From Ophiosphaerella korrae (taxonomy: Eukaryota; Ascomycota; Dothideomycetes; Pleosporales; Phaeosphaeriaceae), in NCBI GenBank assembly GCA_028456385.1, contig JALNQF010000843.1, positions 1-12,835 of the forward strand: a stretch of DNA of 12,835 nucleotides. The letters are read 5' to 3'. The notes beneath the pieces are model-generated. The model saw nothing but the letters and a program-made list of their open reading frames with translations, was not told the DNA's origin and did no database searches. Below are positions 1-7,655 of this stretch, in pieces. Within the stretch, counting starts at the first letter, position 1. Each line of letters starts with the position of its first letter. Position numbers and translations under genes: made by a program.

Positions 1-156
1 CGGAGCCAATGTGTTTCTTGGATGGACAATATCGTCGCGCCGCATCCACGGCGGGAAGCTTGGCTGGCGCGTTTGAGATTGCTTGGAAGCAAAGATGGAC
101 TAGGCGATGAAAATGTGTTGCATAATGTGAGTGGGAATTGGTCAGAGCATGACTAG
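1..156 (+). CDS. possible 3' end of an unrecognised gene (partial at left edge)
   Basis: Frame 1 is open from the window edge for 51 codons and ends at TAG (154-156). The peptide is mixed and protein-like, with WMDNIV near residues 7-12 and a basic/hydrophobic stretch REAWLARLRLLG near residues 19-30. I do not recognise a family. It would be the C-terminal tail of a plus-strand gene whose body lies outside the window, converging on the nuclease gene that ends at 733. An open frame of this length at an edge can arise by chance, so this is a weak call. Confidence 0.3.
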   Translation, partial: RSQCVSWMDNIVAPHPRREAWLARLRLLGSKDGLGDENVLHNVSGNWSEHD

Positions 157-732
157 AAGTGTATTTTGTTGAGCTCTGAACTCGCTTATATGGCCGCGGA
201 AGTCTTGAGGAAGGATTTCCCTAGCATGGAATCCGCATAGAAGCGTTGTAGGAAAGATCGAATCAAAAAAATAGATAGCGAAGTCGGTGGACTAGACTTT
301 ATTTCTTTCAGGCTATGCATTTCTTCGTGCTATTCTGTTCTAATATTGCCCTTTCCGTCCCATCATCTCCCTGCTGCTAGTGCCTCACATCTACTACCTA
401 AGTAGTTTCTTAGGAACGCCGGAAGCCTATCCTATCCTCAGTCTTGACCATCCACCTTACTCCGACGGGGGATTTGTTGGAACTGATACTAATAAGGTCA
501 ATTAGTAGTAATAGGAGATTAAGGGTTGCAACAGATACCCAATCGTATATATGATGGAGCCTATTATTGTATCTATCCGTCCATGGAAGTAACAATTGTT
601 TCAAGGTTCCTTTTGGCCAGCCTCACTTGACCATCGCAAACACTGTGAGACGCATCACGGTCGTCGATCCAATTTCTCATTGATATTTTCCAGCTGCTTT
701 TATCTTTTTTTTTTCCTTCGTTTTCCCATCTC
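157..732. other. intergenic stretch between convergent genes
   Basis: No convincing coding frame was found; open frames here overlap the nuclease tail or look random. The right end, about 695-727, is a strongly T-rich/pyrimidine-rich tract that lies just downstream of the minus-strand nuclease stop codon, so it is probably 3' UTR or terminator sequence. A short imperfect TCCTA repeat sits near 428-438. Nothing else is supported. Confidence 0.5.
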
Positions 733-1725
733 TCACAATTCAGAACTATCATCGGATGAAGACGGGTTGCTAGCGCCATTCGCTGCGGCAGTCAACGCAT
801 CCAAGTACGCACCAAGCCTCGCGCCAGCCAGTCCAATCAACTTTTCCACTATGGGTGCGGCGCCCTCAAAATAGTTTGTGCTGAGGTCCCGATGATCATA
901 CCACGCCTTGACGTCCTCTATCGAGCCTGCACCACCCTGATTCAGCACGAAGCTGCAGATGTACTTGTTGACCTCGGTCGCCCAGCGCAGTGTGCACTGT
1001 GACGGCTTCTGGACATTGGCGCACTGCGCGCCGATGGTCGCGGACTGCGCGTCAAACAGCGACTGGGCCCATGTTTCAGCCGAAGCGCGCTCCTCGTCCT
1101 TGTGTGGGTGGTCGTTGAGGCCAACGATCTTGTGGGGGATGTCGCTGTCCCACACACCGTGCAGCCCCTTGCGGGCGCATGCGCGGCGCCAGCAGACTGG
1201 AATATCGTTGCCGCCACGATATGCGTTCTCGACATGGAGGGGCTGGTGCAAGTCTCCGACGAAGTGGAAGATGTACTTGAGCGCCTCGCCTCTGGAGACG
1301 ATGTCGGCGTTGACATTGAGGAAGATGGTGGTTTGATTGTCAATGGCGCTGATGATGCAACCGTCCTTGTGCTCGGAATTTATGCAGTCGGACGGGTACG
1401 AAACTTTGCATGAATGCGGCGGGCTGTCCATGGCATCTTGGAGGCTTGGGTCAGCAACTGCGTGAAGGCGCGAGACTACGTGAATTAACACACCAATGTA
1501 GTGCCATTCCCCCGTATATGGACGCTGCCGTTTGATCTCGTCCGGCCAGACGGCTGCATCAAAGTAATCGTCATTTTGGTCCAAAAAGCCGCTGATGAAG
1601 CTGTTTGCTTGAGCGCTCATATATTTCTGGGCAAGATAGCCCACGGTGCCGTGGCCCAGATTACCCCAGCAAGCTGCACCTTGGAATAAGCTGTACGCGG
1701 AAATAAGAGCTGCCAGGCTGGCCAT
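733..1725 (-). CDS. secreted S1/P1-type zinc-dependent nuclease
   Basis: Predicted single-strand-specific nuclease of the S1/P1 (phospholipase C/P1) family, which cleaves ssDNA and RNA to 5'-nucleotides using three zinc ions, usually after secretion. Exons are 1725..1494 and 1436..733, giving 311 residues. Residues 1-19 form a hydrophobic signal peptide; cleavage before W20 would expose the N-terminal Trp that the family uses as a zinc ligand. Visible ligands and motifs: W20 and H25 in WGNLGH, D62 in VWPDE, H75 in WHYI, H135/D139/H145 in FHFVGDLHQPLHVE, and H170/D174 in LHGVWDSD. The spacing of the last two groups matches nuclease P1. Cysteines at 87, 95 and 104 could form disulphides. The frame stays open through the intron, so an unspliced reading gives 330 residues, but the splice restores WHYIDA as in P1. 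It appears intact, with no nonsense codons. The family assignment is secure; secretion is inferred. Confidence 0.93.
   Translation of the reverse strand: MASLAALISAYSLFQGAACWGNLGHGTVGYLAQKYMSAQANSFISGFLDQNDDYFDAAVWPDEIKRQRPYTGEWHYIGVLIHVVSRLHAVADPSLQDAMDSPPHSCKVSYPSDCINSEHKDGCIISAIDNQTTIFLNVNADIVSRGEALKYIFHFVGDLHQPLHVENAYRGGNDIPVCWRRACARKGLHGVWDSDIPHKIVGLNDHPHKDEERASAETWAQSLFDAQSATIGAQCANVQKPSQCTLRWATEVNKYICSFVLNQGGAGSIEDVKAWYDHRDLSTNYFEGAAPIVEKLIGLAGARLGAYLDALTAAANGASNPSSSDDSSEL
1437..1493 (-). other. 57-bp in-frame intron of the nuclease gene
   Basis: On the minus strand this starts GTGTGT and ends CTCCAAG, with a CTGAC branch-like site about 18 bases before the acceptor. It is exactly 19 codons long and has no stop in the gene's frame. 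Removing it joins WHYI to DAMDSPP, the contiguous block expected for S1/P1 nucleases, and deletes 19 residues (VLIHVVSRL and onward) that have no counterpart in the family as I know it. Retention would insert 19 residues next to zinc ligand H75. Confidence 0.8.
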
Positions 1726-2014
1726 TTTGATGCAGTCGGGTTCTACCGAGGACTAGTTCGCTTTGAAGAATGGAAAATACGATCTGCAAGTGACCATATG
1801 TTTTTGATGGTGCAACGAGCTAGGAAAAAGGAAAAAGTGAGCAGTCGGCTCTAGCCACCATCGCGCTCAGGTCAGGATTATTTGTACAACGCGCCCCTTC
1901 AGCTCGTTCTGATATCAGCTGAGCCAGAATTGCATAGATGGAACCTTTAAGCGAGCTGCATGCACGCGCAGGCAGTAATGGCGTGGTGGAGCGCCGTTTT
2001 CGGTATCAGCTCAT

Positions 2015-2020
2015 CACGTG
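2015..2020. promoter_or_regulatory. CACGTG E-box-type palindrome
   Basis: Perfect CACGTG about 290 bp upstream of the nuclease start codon. In fungi this core is bound by basic helix-loop-helix factors such as Cbf1-, Pho4- and Ino2/4-type proteins. A six-base site recurs by chance about once per 4 kb, so function is only a suggestion. Confidence 0.25.
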
Positions 2021-3019
2021 TAATAATTGATAGGTTGGTCAGCATTGTAGACGGAGTAATCAATTCTACCGCTTTTCCAGGGTGTGTTCGACCATGTTCT
2101 AGCCACCATCTGGATTTTTGACACCAAAGTAATAAATAGTGGCGGTGGAATTCGGGGTCGTAGTATTCTGTTTGGTTGTTTGGGCGACTTTGTGAAAGAT
2201 CGATGGATGACGTAGTCAGCTAAGCTAGGCTAGTGCTATATATAGTAAGGAGGCTAGCGTCCTTAGTCATGTCCCGTGACAGACTTCATGTACACTACCC
2301 TCGTCGCATTCTGCGAAAACGACAGCAAGTGAGCCGGCTCGGTAAAGTCGAAAGTGCTTTGTTTTCCCAGTCATGCTAACTGCAGCTTATAGCCGAGTTG
2401 GCGGATTGTCAGCCTTGCTTGCAGTGAAACTTTCCCGATTATGCGAGCAACGCCTCAGGCTTTTGTGACTCCAATTGTGCAGGTTGCTTATAGATGAAGG
2501 AAAATTGGGTTTCTTATGAGTTAATGTAAGCTGTTCGAAGTAGAAGCTGCTCGCTCGGAGTGACCGATGACTATGCTGCTAAGAGTAGTAACTGCATGAC
2601 TACTTCCTTGTCATAGTTGATGGTGCAAGAACAAACACTTGTAGAATGCCTGTTGGCATGATCTGTGTTTCATTCCTCAGCGAGCAATATGAAGCCCTAA
2701 CGACGAGGAAACTCTATTGCATGGTCGGGCAGATGAGAGGTAATGGCGGCAAAATCCAAGAGCAGGACAGAGAAAGTTGATAGTACCTGTGCTGGGTTTC
2801 TAGCCACAAGTCCCGTGGACAAGCCTGGGATATTGGTGCTGATCTTCATCGAGTAAGCTCCATTACAAACTTACCCTTAGGAGAAAAAATGAGATACTTT
2901 TCTCGTTTATTCACAGGTTTTTCGCCTATAGGGTGACTCTATGAACCTCTTGCTTATGAACACAAGATGCTTGTCGTAGACGAGATTAGTTGGCTATGCA
3001 GTGCTACTGGTCTAAGGGT

Positions 3020-3027
3020 TCACGTGA
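3020..3027. promoter_or_regulatory. TCACGTGA palindrome upstream of the dehydrogenase
   Basis: Eight-base perfect palindrome TCACGTGA about 460 bp before the dehydrogenase start. It matches the RTCACRTG consensus of Cbf1-type bHLH factors. The same eight bases recur at 12274-12281. Chance expectation for one 8-mer in this window is low (about 0.2), so two copies are mildly notable, but binding is not shown. Confidence 0.35.
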
Positions 3028-3487
3028 CAATTAGCCCTGCGGACATGACATGAAGACGGACCCTACTTTTGATCTTCCCCTGCAGCAGTGTCCTACTATT
3101 GTAATAGCTACGCGATAAACCAATCGAGTTATCGTGAATGTTGATCGAATATGACGAACTTTTAGAATAATTCTCGCGTCATACTATTGTGCGCCTTGCC
3201 TGGAACACAACGCGCAATCACGATAGCGTGCCTACTGAAGTCACGGCAGCCTTGTCATGCCCAAATCCCTCGGAGAAAGCGCTGGCGGTACTAAGACGAT
3301 GACGCGCAAGCAGTCGAAGTTGGCAAGAGCCCAGCAACTGGAAAGCAAGAAGACGCCCTGTCGTACGTCATGCTTTGTTTGTGGCTTCTGCCCGCTCTAC
3401 AGCTAGGGCTCCTTTTTGTTGTCCATCATCTTGATTCAACTCTTTTTTCGCTATCTACACAATCCTTTAGTTGATCGTTCGTCCACG

Positions 3488-4685
3488 ATGGCAGCATTTC
3501 GCTCGGTGACAGCACTTGGCCGCATGGGAGCACAGTCAGGCTGGCGCGCACCGAGTATCACAATGACAGCCTTACAACGTCGCTGCATTCATTCCGAAAA
3601 CGATAGCAATAACGTACTCAACCGATTCGATCTCAGCCGAAAAGTTTTTGTGGTCACAGGTGGCGGTCGGGGGCTGGGGCTTCACATGGCAGAGGGATTG
3701 GTCGAAGCCGGCGGCACAGGTGAGGATTGAATTTTCCAGGTCGGAGCGCAAAGTTGGTGCATCTCACCATGTATCCCGTAGTACTCCGAGCTTTCAAGCA
3801 AAAACATACAATATCATGCTAGGAATACCTAGCATGTTGAAGCAAACTATTAGCTGCGTTTATCGTCGGAAAGTCTTCTGACAAGGTTTAGTGTATTGTC
3901 TCGATCGCTTGCCAGAACCGGATAAGGAATTTGCGCAGGCAAACGAGCGCGTAAGAGATCGGTATGGAGGCCTGAAGTACCACCAAGTGGATGTGACTCA
4001 AGATGCTCAGCTTGAGGAGGTGATTGGGGGTATTGCAGCTGAAAAGCAACGCTTGGACGGGTTGATAGCTGGTGCGTGTGATAGGGACTGAACCACCACA
4101 GGATTTTCTGACCTTGGCAGCGGCTGGCGTCTAGCAAGTTACGCCTGCGTTGGACTTCCCGGCCGACGACATTGCAAAGATGCTGTCGATAAACTACACG
4201 GGTGTCTCCTTTTCCGCCCGCGCTTGCGCCCGTTAGATGCACAAGTATAGGATACAAGGCGCTATGTGCCTAATTGTGAGTATGAGTGGGACTATCGCCA
4301 ACAAAGGCTTCGTTGCACCCGTCTACAACTCGACTAAAGCGGCTGTGTTGCAGTTGAGCAAAAATCTGGCTATGGAATGGGGTAGGATGCAGCTAGACGG
4401 CACAGGCGGTATCCGCGTTAATTGTTTGAGTCCGGGTTATATCTTGACGCCTATGGTTGAGAAGAACTTTCGGAACGGCGAGGCGAGTCGGGAAGAGTGG
4501 GAGGAGAATAGCATGCTAGGACGTTTAAGCACGCCGGACGAGTATAAGGCAGCTGGCGTGTTTCTTCTTAGCCGAGCAAGCAGCTATATAGTGAGTATCC
4601 GCTTGATTCTAAAGTGTACTCTGATATTGACTTGTTCTAGACAGGTTCAAACTTGCTTATGGACGGAGGGTGTACGGCGCGGTAA
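3488..4685 (+). pseudogene. short-chain dehydrogenase/reductase (polyol dehydrogenase-like), two nonsense codons
   Basis: A copy of a fungal NAD(P)-dependent SDR resembling arabinitol/mannitol dehydrogenases and sorbose reductases. Exons 3488-3719, 3892-4071, 4121-4590 and 4641-4685 join in frame to 309 codons. Residues 1-40 are rich in Arg, Ser and Ala with no acidic residue until E37, like a mitochondrial presequence. The Rossmann motif TGGGRGLG is at 57-64, NYTG at 162-165, catalytic Ser at about 193 and YNSTK (Tyr206, Lys210) follows. The family C-terminus TGSNL..DGG is present. Introns are 172, 49 and 50 bp. Two in-frame TAG codons, at 4132-4134 (codon 142) and 4234-4236 (codon 176), stand where relatives have Gln (QQVTPA and ARQM, from family recollection), consistent with CAG-to-TAG change. 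Apart from these the catalytic framework is whole. The substrate cannot be fixed; sequencing error is the main alternative to a true pseudogene. Confidence 0.82.
3815..3836. repeat. 9-bp-arm perfect inverted repeat inside dehydrogenase intron 1
   Basis: CATGCTAGG and its exact reverse complement CCTAGCATG flank a 4-base AATA loop. It lies in the middle of the 172-bp first intron, the longest of this gene. In RNA it would form a stable hairpin. Its role is unknown. Confidence 0.7.
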
Positions 4686-5248
4686 GAGGGGCGTTCCGTA
4701 CAGTGATGTTTGGTTACGGCTTCGATGACAAGGAGGGTGATGAAATTTTATTAAGCGGTGGAAGTTTGGGGCTGGCGCGGGAAGCATGATCTTACTCTGT
4801 ATGTGGCATTCGTCTTGATACTAGGGGATATGATGTAGGTGTCTCGTGTTTATACGGTACTCTGGCACAGGCTTCGACATAATTTTAAGCTTGATATCTA
4901 TATTTGATAGTACGTACTTATAAAGGAGCGGCATGCCCTGAAGCATAGGTATATTGGGAGACGATCCAAAATTATAACAAGAAATTTAGTTAGCTTTATT
5001 TCTGAAATTGCAAAGACATCTAAAAAAAATAGGCGTTAATGTTTGAAATAGCCGTAGTTATAGCTCCTGACATCTCGGTCTGACTATTTCTATTACCGCA
5101 CAGTAGGTTATTATCTCGGCCGCAGCCTACTAACCCAAAACGGCTAGCCCTACCATCGCACTAACTGTCTTTCTATTACGCCTCGCGACCTCTCCGCAGA
5201 ACCTCCTAAAAAGCCGCCGAGCTCTTTACACGCCCCCACCCCGCAGCT
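4686..5248. other. intergenic, AT-rich stretch between dehydrogenase and ERV25 copy
   Basis: No coding frame of interest. It should hold the 3' UTR of the dehydrogenase and the promoter/5' UTR of the ERV25 copy. The part from about 4850 to 5110 is AT-rich, with many TA steps, which may reflect spread of RIP. A TACTAAC-like sequence near 5128-5134 followed by AG dinucleotides could belong to a 5' UTR intron, but this cannot be decided here. Confidence 0.45.
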
Positions 5249-5507
5249 ATGGACTGGTTGCTCCGCCTCCTTAACTATGCCCTCCTCTTGTTTGCCCTCC
5301 CTCTCGCTTCCGCCCTTAAATTCGACCTCTACGCCGTCTAGCAACACGATGCAGCTAAGTACGAGCGCTGCATCTGGAACTTTGTCGCAAAGGAACAACT
5401 TGTCGTTGTGACGGCGATTCTTGATGGCCAGCGGGGAGACGGCTAGCGGGTCGACATGCATGTACGTGACTGGGAAACAGCGCGGTGGGCGCAGAGTATA
5501 ATTGGGT

Positions 5508-5545
5508 TTGGGGAATTGGGGCTTGGGGAATTGGGGCTTGGGGAA
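5508..5545 (+). repeat. 15-bp tandem repeat, about 2.5 copies, in ERV25 intron 1
   Basis: TTGGGGAATTGGGGC is repeated exactly at 5508-5522 and 5523-5537 and followed by a partial copy (TTGGGGAA) to 5545. A degenerate partial copy may precede it. G-runs of four occur every 7-8 bases on this strand, so a G-rich secondary structure is possible. It sits entirely within the 125-bp first intron. Confidence 0.8.
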
Positions 5546-5822
5546 ATTCAACACGGTGCGGCGCTGACGTGAATTGGCTGGTATAGATCTGTGATGCGAT
5601 GGGCAACGATTACTACTGGCTGAAGGATGTCTACAGCGAGAACCACTACGCTTTTACCTCGCACGCTAACTTAGCATTCGGCGTGTGCTTTAAGGACGTG
5701 TTAACAGGCGGTATGTTACTCTTTTCATTCTACACTGTAGCAGGCTCTTGCTAATACAGCGTTTGTAGCGGTTAGCAGCAAGATAAACCCCACGCGACAT
5801 GTCGAGCTCGACATTGACATTA

Positions 5823-5882
5823 ACGTGTTCGGACAGTAAGCTGGCCAGGACGGTATCCTGGCCACCCCACCAAAACGCGCCC
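5823..5882 (+). repeat. left terminal inverted repeat (60 bp)
   Basis: Matches the reverse complement of 7596-7655 at 59 of 60 positions. The single difference is G at 5852 versus the complement of T7626, a C/T transition. It contains a nested palindrome, TGGCCAGGA-CGGTA-TCCTGGCCA, at 5842-5864, which may be a transposase-binding site. It begins immediately after the TA target copy. Confidence 0.95.
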
Positions 5883-5907
5883 AGCGCGTCTCATCCGATT
5901 AACCACC

Positions 5908-7530
5908 ATGCCACCCCAACACTCTCATCAGCTCTCAAAAGAAGGGAAATTAAGCCTTGCTACTGCCTCTTTTTATAATAATCCCTAGCAGTCTTACCGT
6001 AGACTTGCAAAGCTTTACAATGTCCCAAGATTAACACTTCAAGCGCGTCTTCAAGGCACCTAGGCTAAACACGAGACAACGTCAGTCAACCTTAAGATAA
6101 GCCCTATTAAAGAGCAGTCCCTTGTTCAATAGATCCTAGACCTTAATAGACGAGGCTTTCCCCCTCGAATTATCGACGTACGACAAATAGCAGACGTTCT
6201 ACTTGCTGCGCGTGGCCAAAATCCTCCTCCTATACTAGTTAGTTAGAGATAGGTGTCGCGCTTTATTAAGCGCTAGGCAGAGCTTTAGACAAAGTAGAAT
6301 AGGAAATTTCACTCTTAGAGGGCTCTATGTAAGGATCCTATTACAATTAGAGCCTAGTTCTAGCTTGTTTAAGACACGCGCACGACGTACAGTATCCTTA
6401 AAGAGGATATATATAACTTTAATAAAACAGGCTTTATAATAGGTGTTGCATTAATATTAAAGGTTATTACTAGCTCTAATACAATAGGTCAAGCAACTAT
6501 TATTTAGCTAGGCAATCGAGAGTAGGTAACGGCAATTAGGTGTATTAACGTGTTAGGCTAGTGTCTTCTACCCTTTATTATCCTAAAGGGAAAGCTACAC
6601 TAGGCAAGCTAGTATAAGGACCTCCTATCTAACTAGGTAATAGGCCTTAGTAATAACAGGTAGACAACTAACAAGCTAGGTTTTAAGTAGGTAAAGCACT
6701 TTAATAGGTATATAGAGTCTCGTACAAGAAGAGTATATAGACTACTTATCTTTAACAGCTACGAGAGCTACGCTACACTAGAGTTTAATTAGTACTACAA
6801 GGACAACAAGATTATTACCCTCTATATGCCTCTTTATACCTCTTATCTCTTACAGCCTCTTAATATTAGCTACTACTCTCCTCTTAAGGTAGTATATAGA
6901 CATAAGGTGTCTAAGCTCGCTTGCTAAGGAGTCTACTACGTTAACAAGCTTAAGTTCTTGTAGATATATAAAAAAGTTTAGCTAACAGTCCTATCTAAAA
7001 GCAATACTAGGGTAGGTTTTTAGGCGACAGGGCTTATCCTACACTGTCTTAAACGAGTCTTAAGCTCCCTTACTGTTATTAGGACTCTATCTCTACTAGG
7101 GACAACTACTACTTTAGGAGAGCCCTAGACTGCTAAGACTCTACGTACAACTAACTAGCTGCAGCAGCAGGCTTAACTTATTAAGGACCTGCTCCGTCGC
7201 TAGTCTTAGAGCCCTACTAGCTAGGCAATTAGGCAGCTCGTTAAAGGCTATCAGCTTGCTATGCAATCAGCTACTCTCCTTGCTAAGGAGAATAGCAAGC
7301 TACGTGCCTTAAATCAACGGCAGAAAAGTAAACGTTAACAGCGTAGACAGTTTATAGCTCATAGAGGTGTTCTACAGGCTCAGGAAGGTCAGGCGCTAGT
7401 CAGGGAGGCTGAGATAGGTGTTGAACAGGGTGACCAAACTGAGGCTGCTCCTACACGAAAGAGAGCACCACCAACATGCAGCAAGTGTCACGTACAGGGA
7501 CACAACAGGACTCAATGTAGATTAATCTAG
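5908..7530 (+). pseudogene. pogo/Fot1-like DDE transposase, RIP-inactivated
   Basis: One unshifted frame of 541 codons runs from ATG 5908 to TAG 7528-7530, 26 bases after the left repeat. By hand count it carries 32 premature stops (28 TAG, 4 TAA, no TGA) from codon 27 to codon 477. Domains in order: a Psq-type helix-turn-helix (about 10-55, YRRLAKLYNVPR), a CENP-B-type helix-turn-helix (about 70-145, RGFPPRIIDVR), a DDE_1 catalytic core (about 160-370), and a C-terminal basic region with a CX2CX4HX4C zinc knuckle (Cys524 to Cys537). Core motifs YNF-N-K-TGF, LLIF-N-S and LLQPL-N-IS have Asn at codons 172, 283 and 319 where active relatives have Asp. The 35-residue gap between the last two fits the family. 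Transposase binds the terminal repeats and moves the element by cut and paste; this copy cannot. Confidence 0.93.
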
Positions 7531-7595
7531 TCTATCACCTCTCAAAATTTGAGGCAATTTGCATATGTGGTTGTTGAGCAATTGTACGCTGAGTC

Positions 7596-7655
7596 GGGCG
7601 CGTTTTGGTGGGGTGGCCAGGATACTGTCCTGGCCAGCTTACTGTCCGAACACGT
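7596..7655 (-). repeat. right terminal inverted repeat (60 bp)
   Basis: Partner of 5823-5882, with one transition difference at 7626. The nested 9-bp-arm palindrome is at 7614-7636. It is followed by the second TA target copy (7656-7657) and then by the resumed ERV25 exon 3. Confidence 0.95.

Larger units (their letters stand above)
1726..3487. other. 1.76-kb region without a recognisable gene, between divergent genes
   Basis: No long open frame and no recognisable protein motif on either strand. It lies between the minus-strand nuclease start and the plus-strand dehydrogenase start, so it should hold both promoters. Two CACGTG palindromes are present (2015-2020, 3021-3026). A short frame from an ATG at 3257 is lysine-rich at its start (MPKSLGESAGG) and closes after about 50 codons; it could be an upstream ORF or exon but is unsupported. 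A TATATATA-like run lies near 2236-2245. Base composition is not extreme, so heavy RIP is not obvious here. Confidence 0.5.
5823..7655 (+). mobile_element. pogo/Fot1-like (Tc1-mariner superfamily) DNA transposon, RIP-degraded
   Basis: A complete class II element of 1,833 bp bounded by 60-bp terminal inverted repeats starting ACGTGTTCGG and flanked by a TA dinucleotide on each side (5821-5822, 7656-7657), the target duplication typical of Tc1-mariner elements. It holds one transposase reading frame on the plus strand. The interior, about 5980-7340, is AT-rich with abundant TpA and few CpA, as expected after RIP, whereas the ends are much less altered. It lies in exon 3 of the ERV25 copy in the same orientation, between the DIDI codons and GCC GAC GCG. 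Both ends are perfectly preserved in the target, so the insertion boundaries can be stated to the base. It is non-autonomous as it stands. Confidence 0.95.

Noticed and set aside
942..1413. Overlapping open frames on both strands inside the nuclease gene
   Set aside because: Shadows of the S1/P1 nuclease, whose motifs fix the real frame.
4132..4236. TAG read as sense (alternative genetic code or readthrough)
   Set aside because: Neighbouring genes use standard codons, and TAG clusters with the RIP-damaged tract; mutation explains it.
5150..5606. Minus-strand ORFs with FPKPQ repeats over the ERV25 copy
   Set aside because: The repeat is only the reverse reading of the 15-bp intron tandem repeat, and the opposite strand is clearly ERV25.
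5823..7655. CRISPR array or integron-like structure suggested by long mirrored repeats
   Set aside because: Only two copies, inverted, at the ends of a transposase frame with TA duplications.
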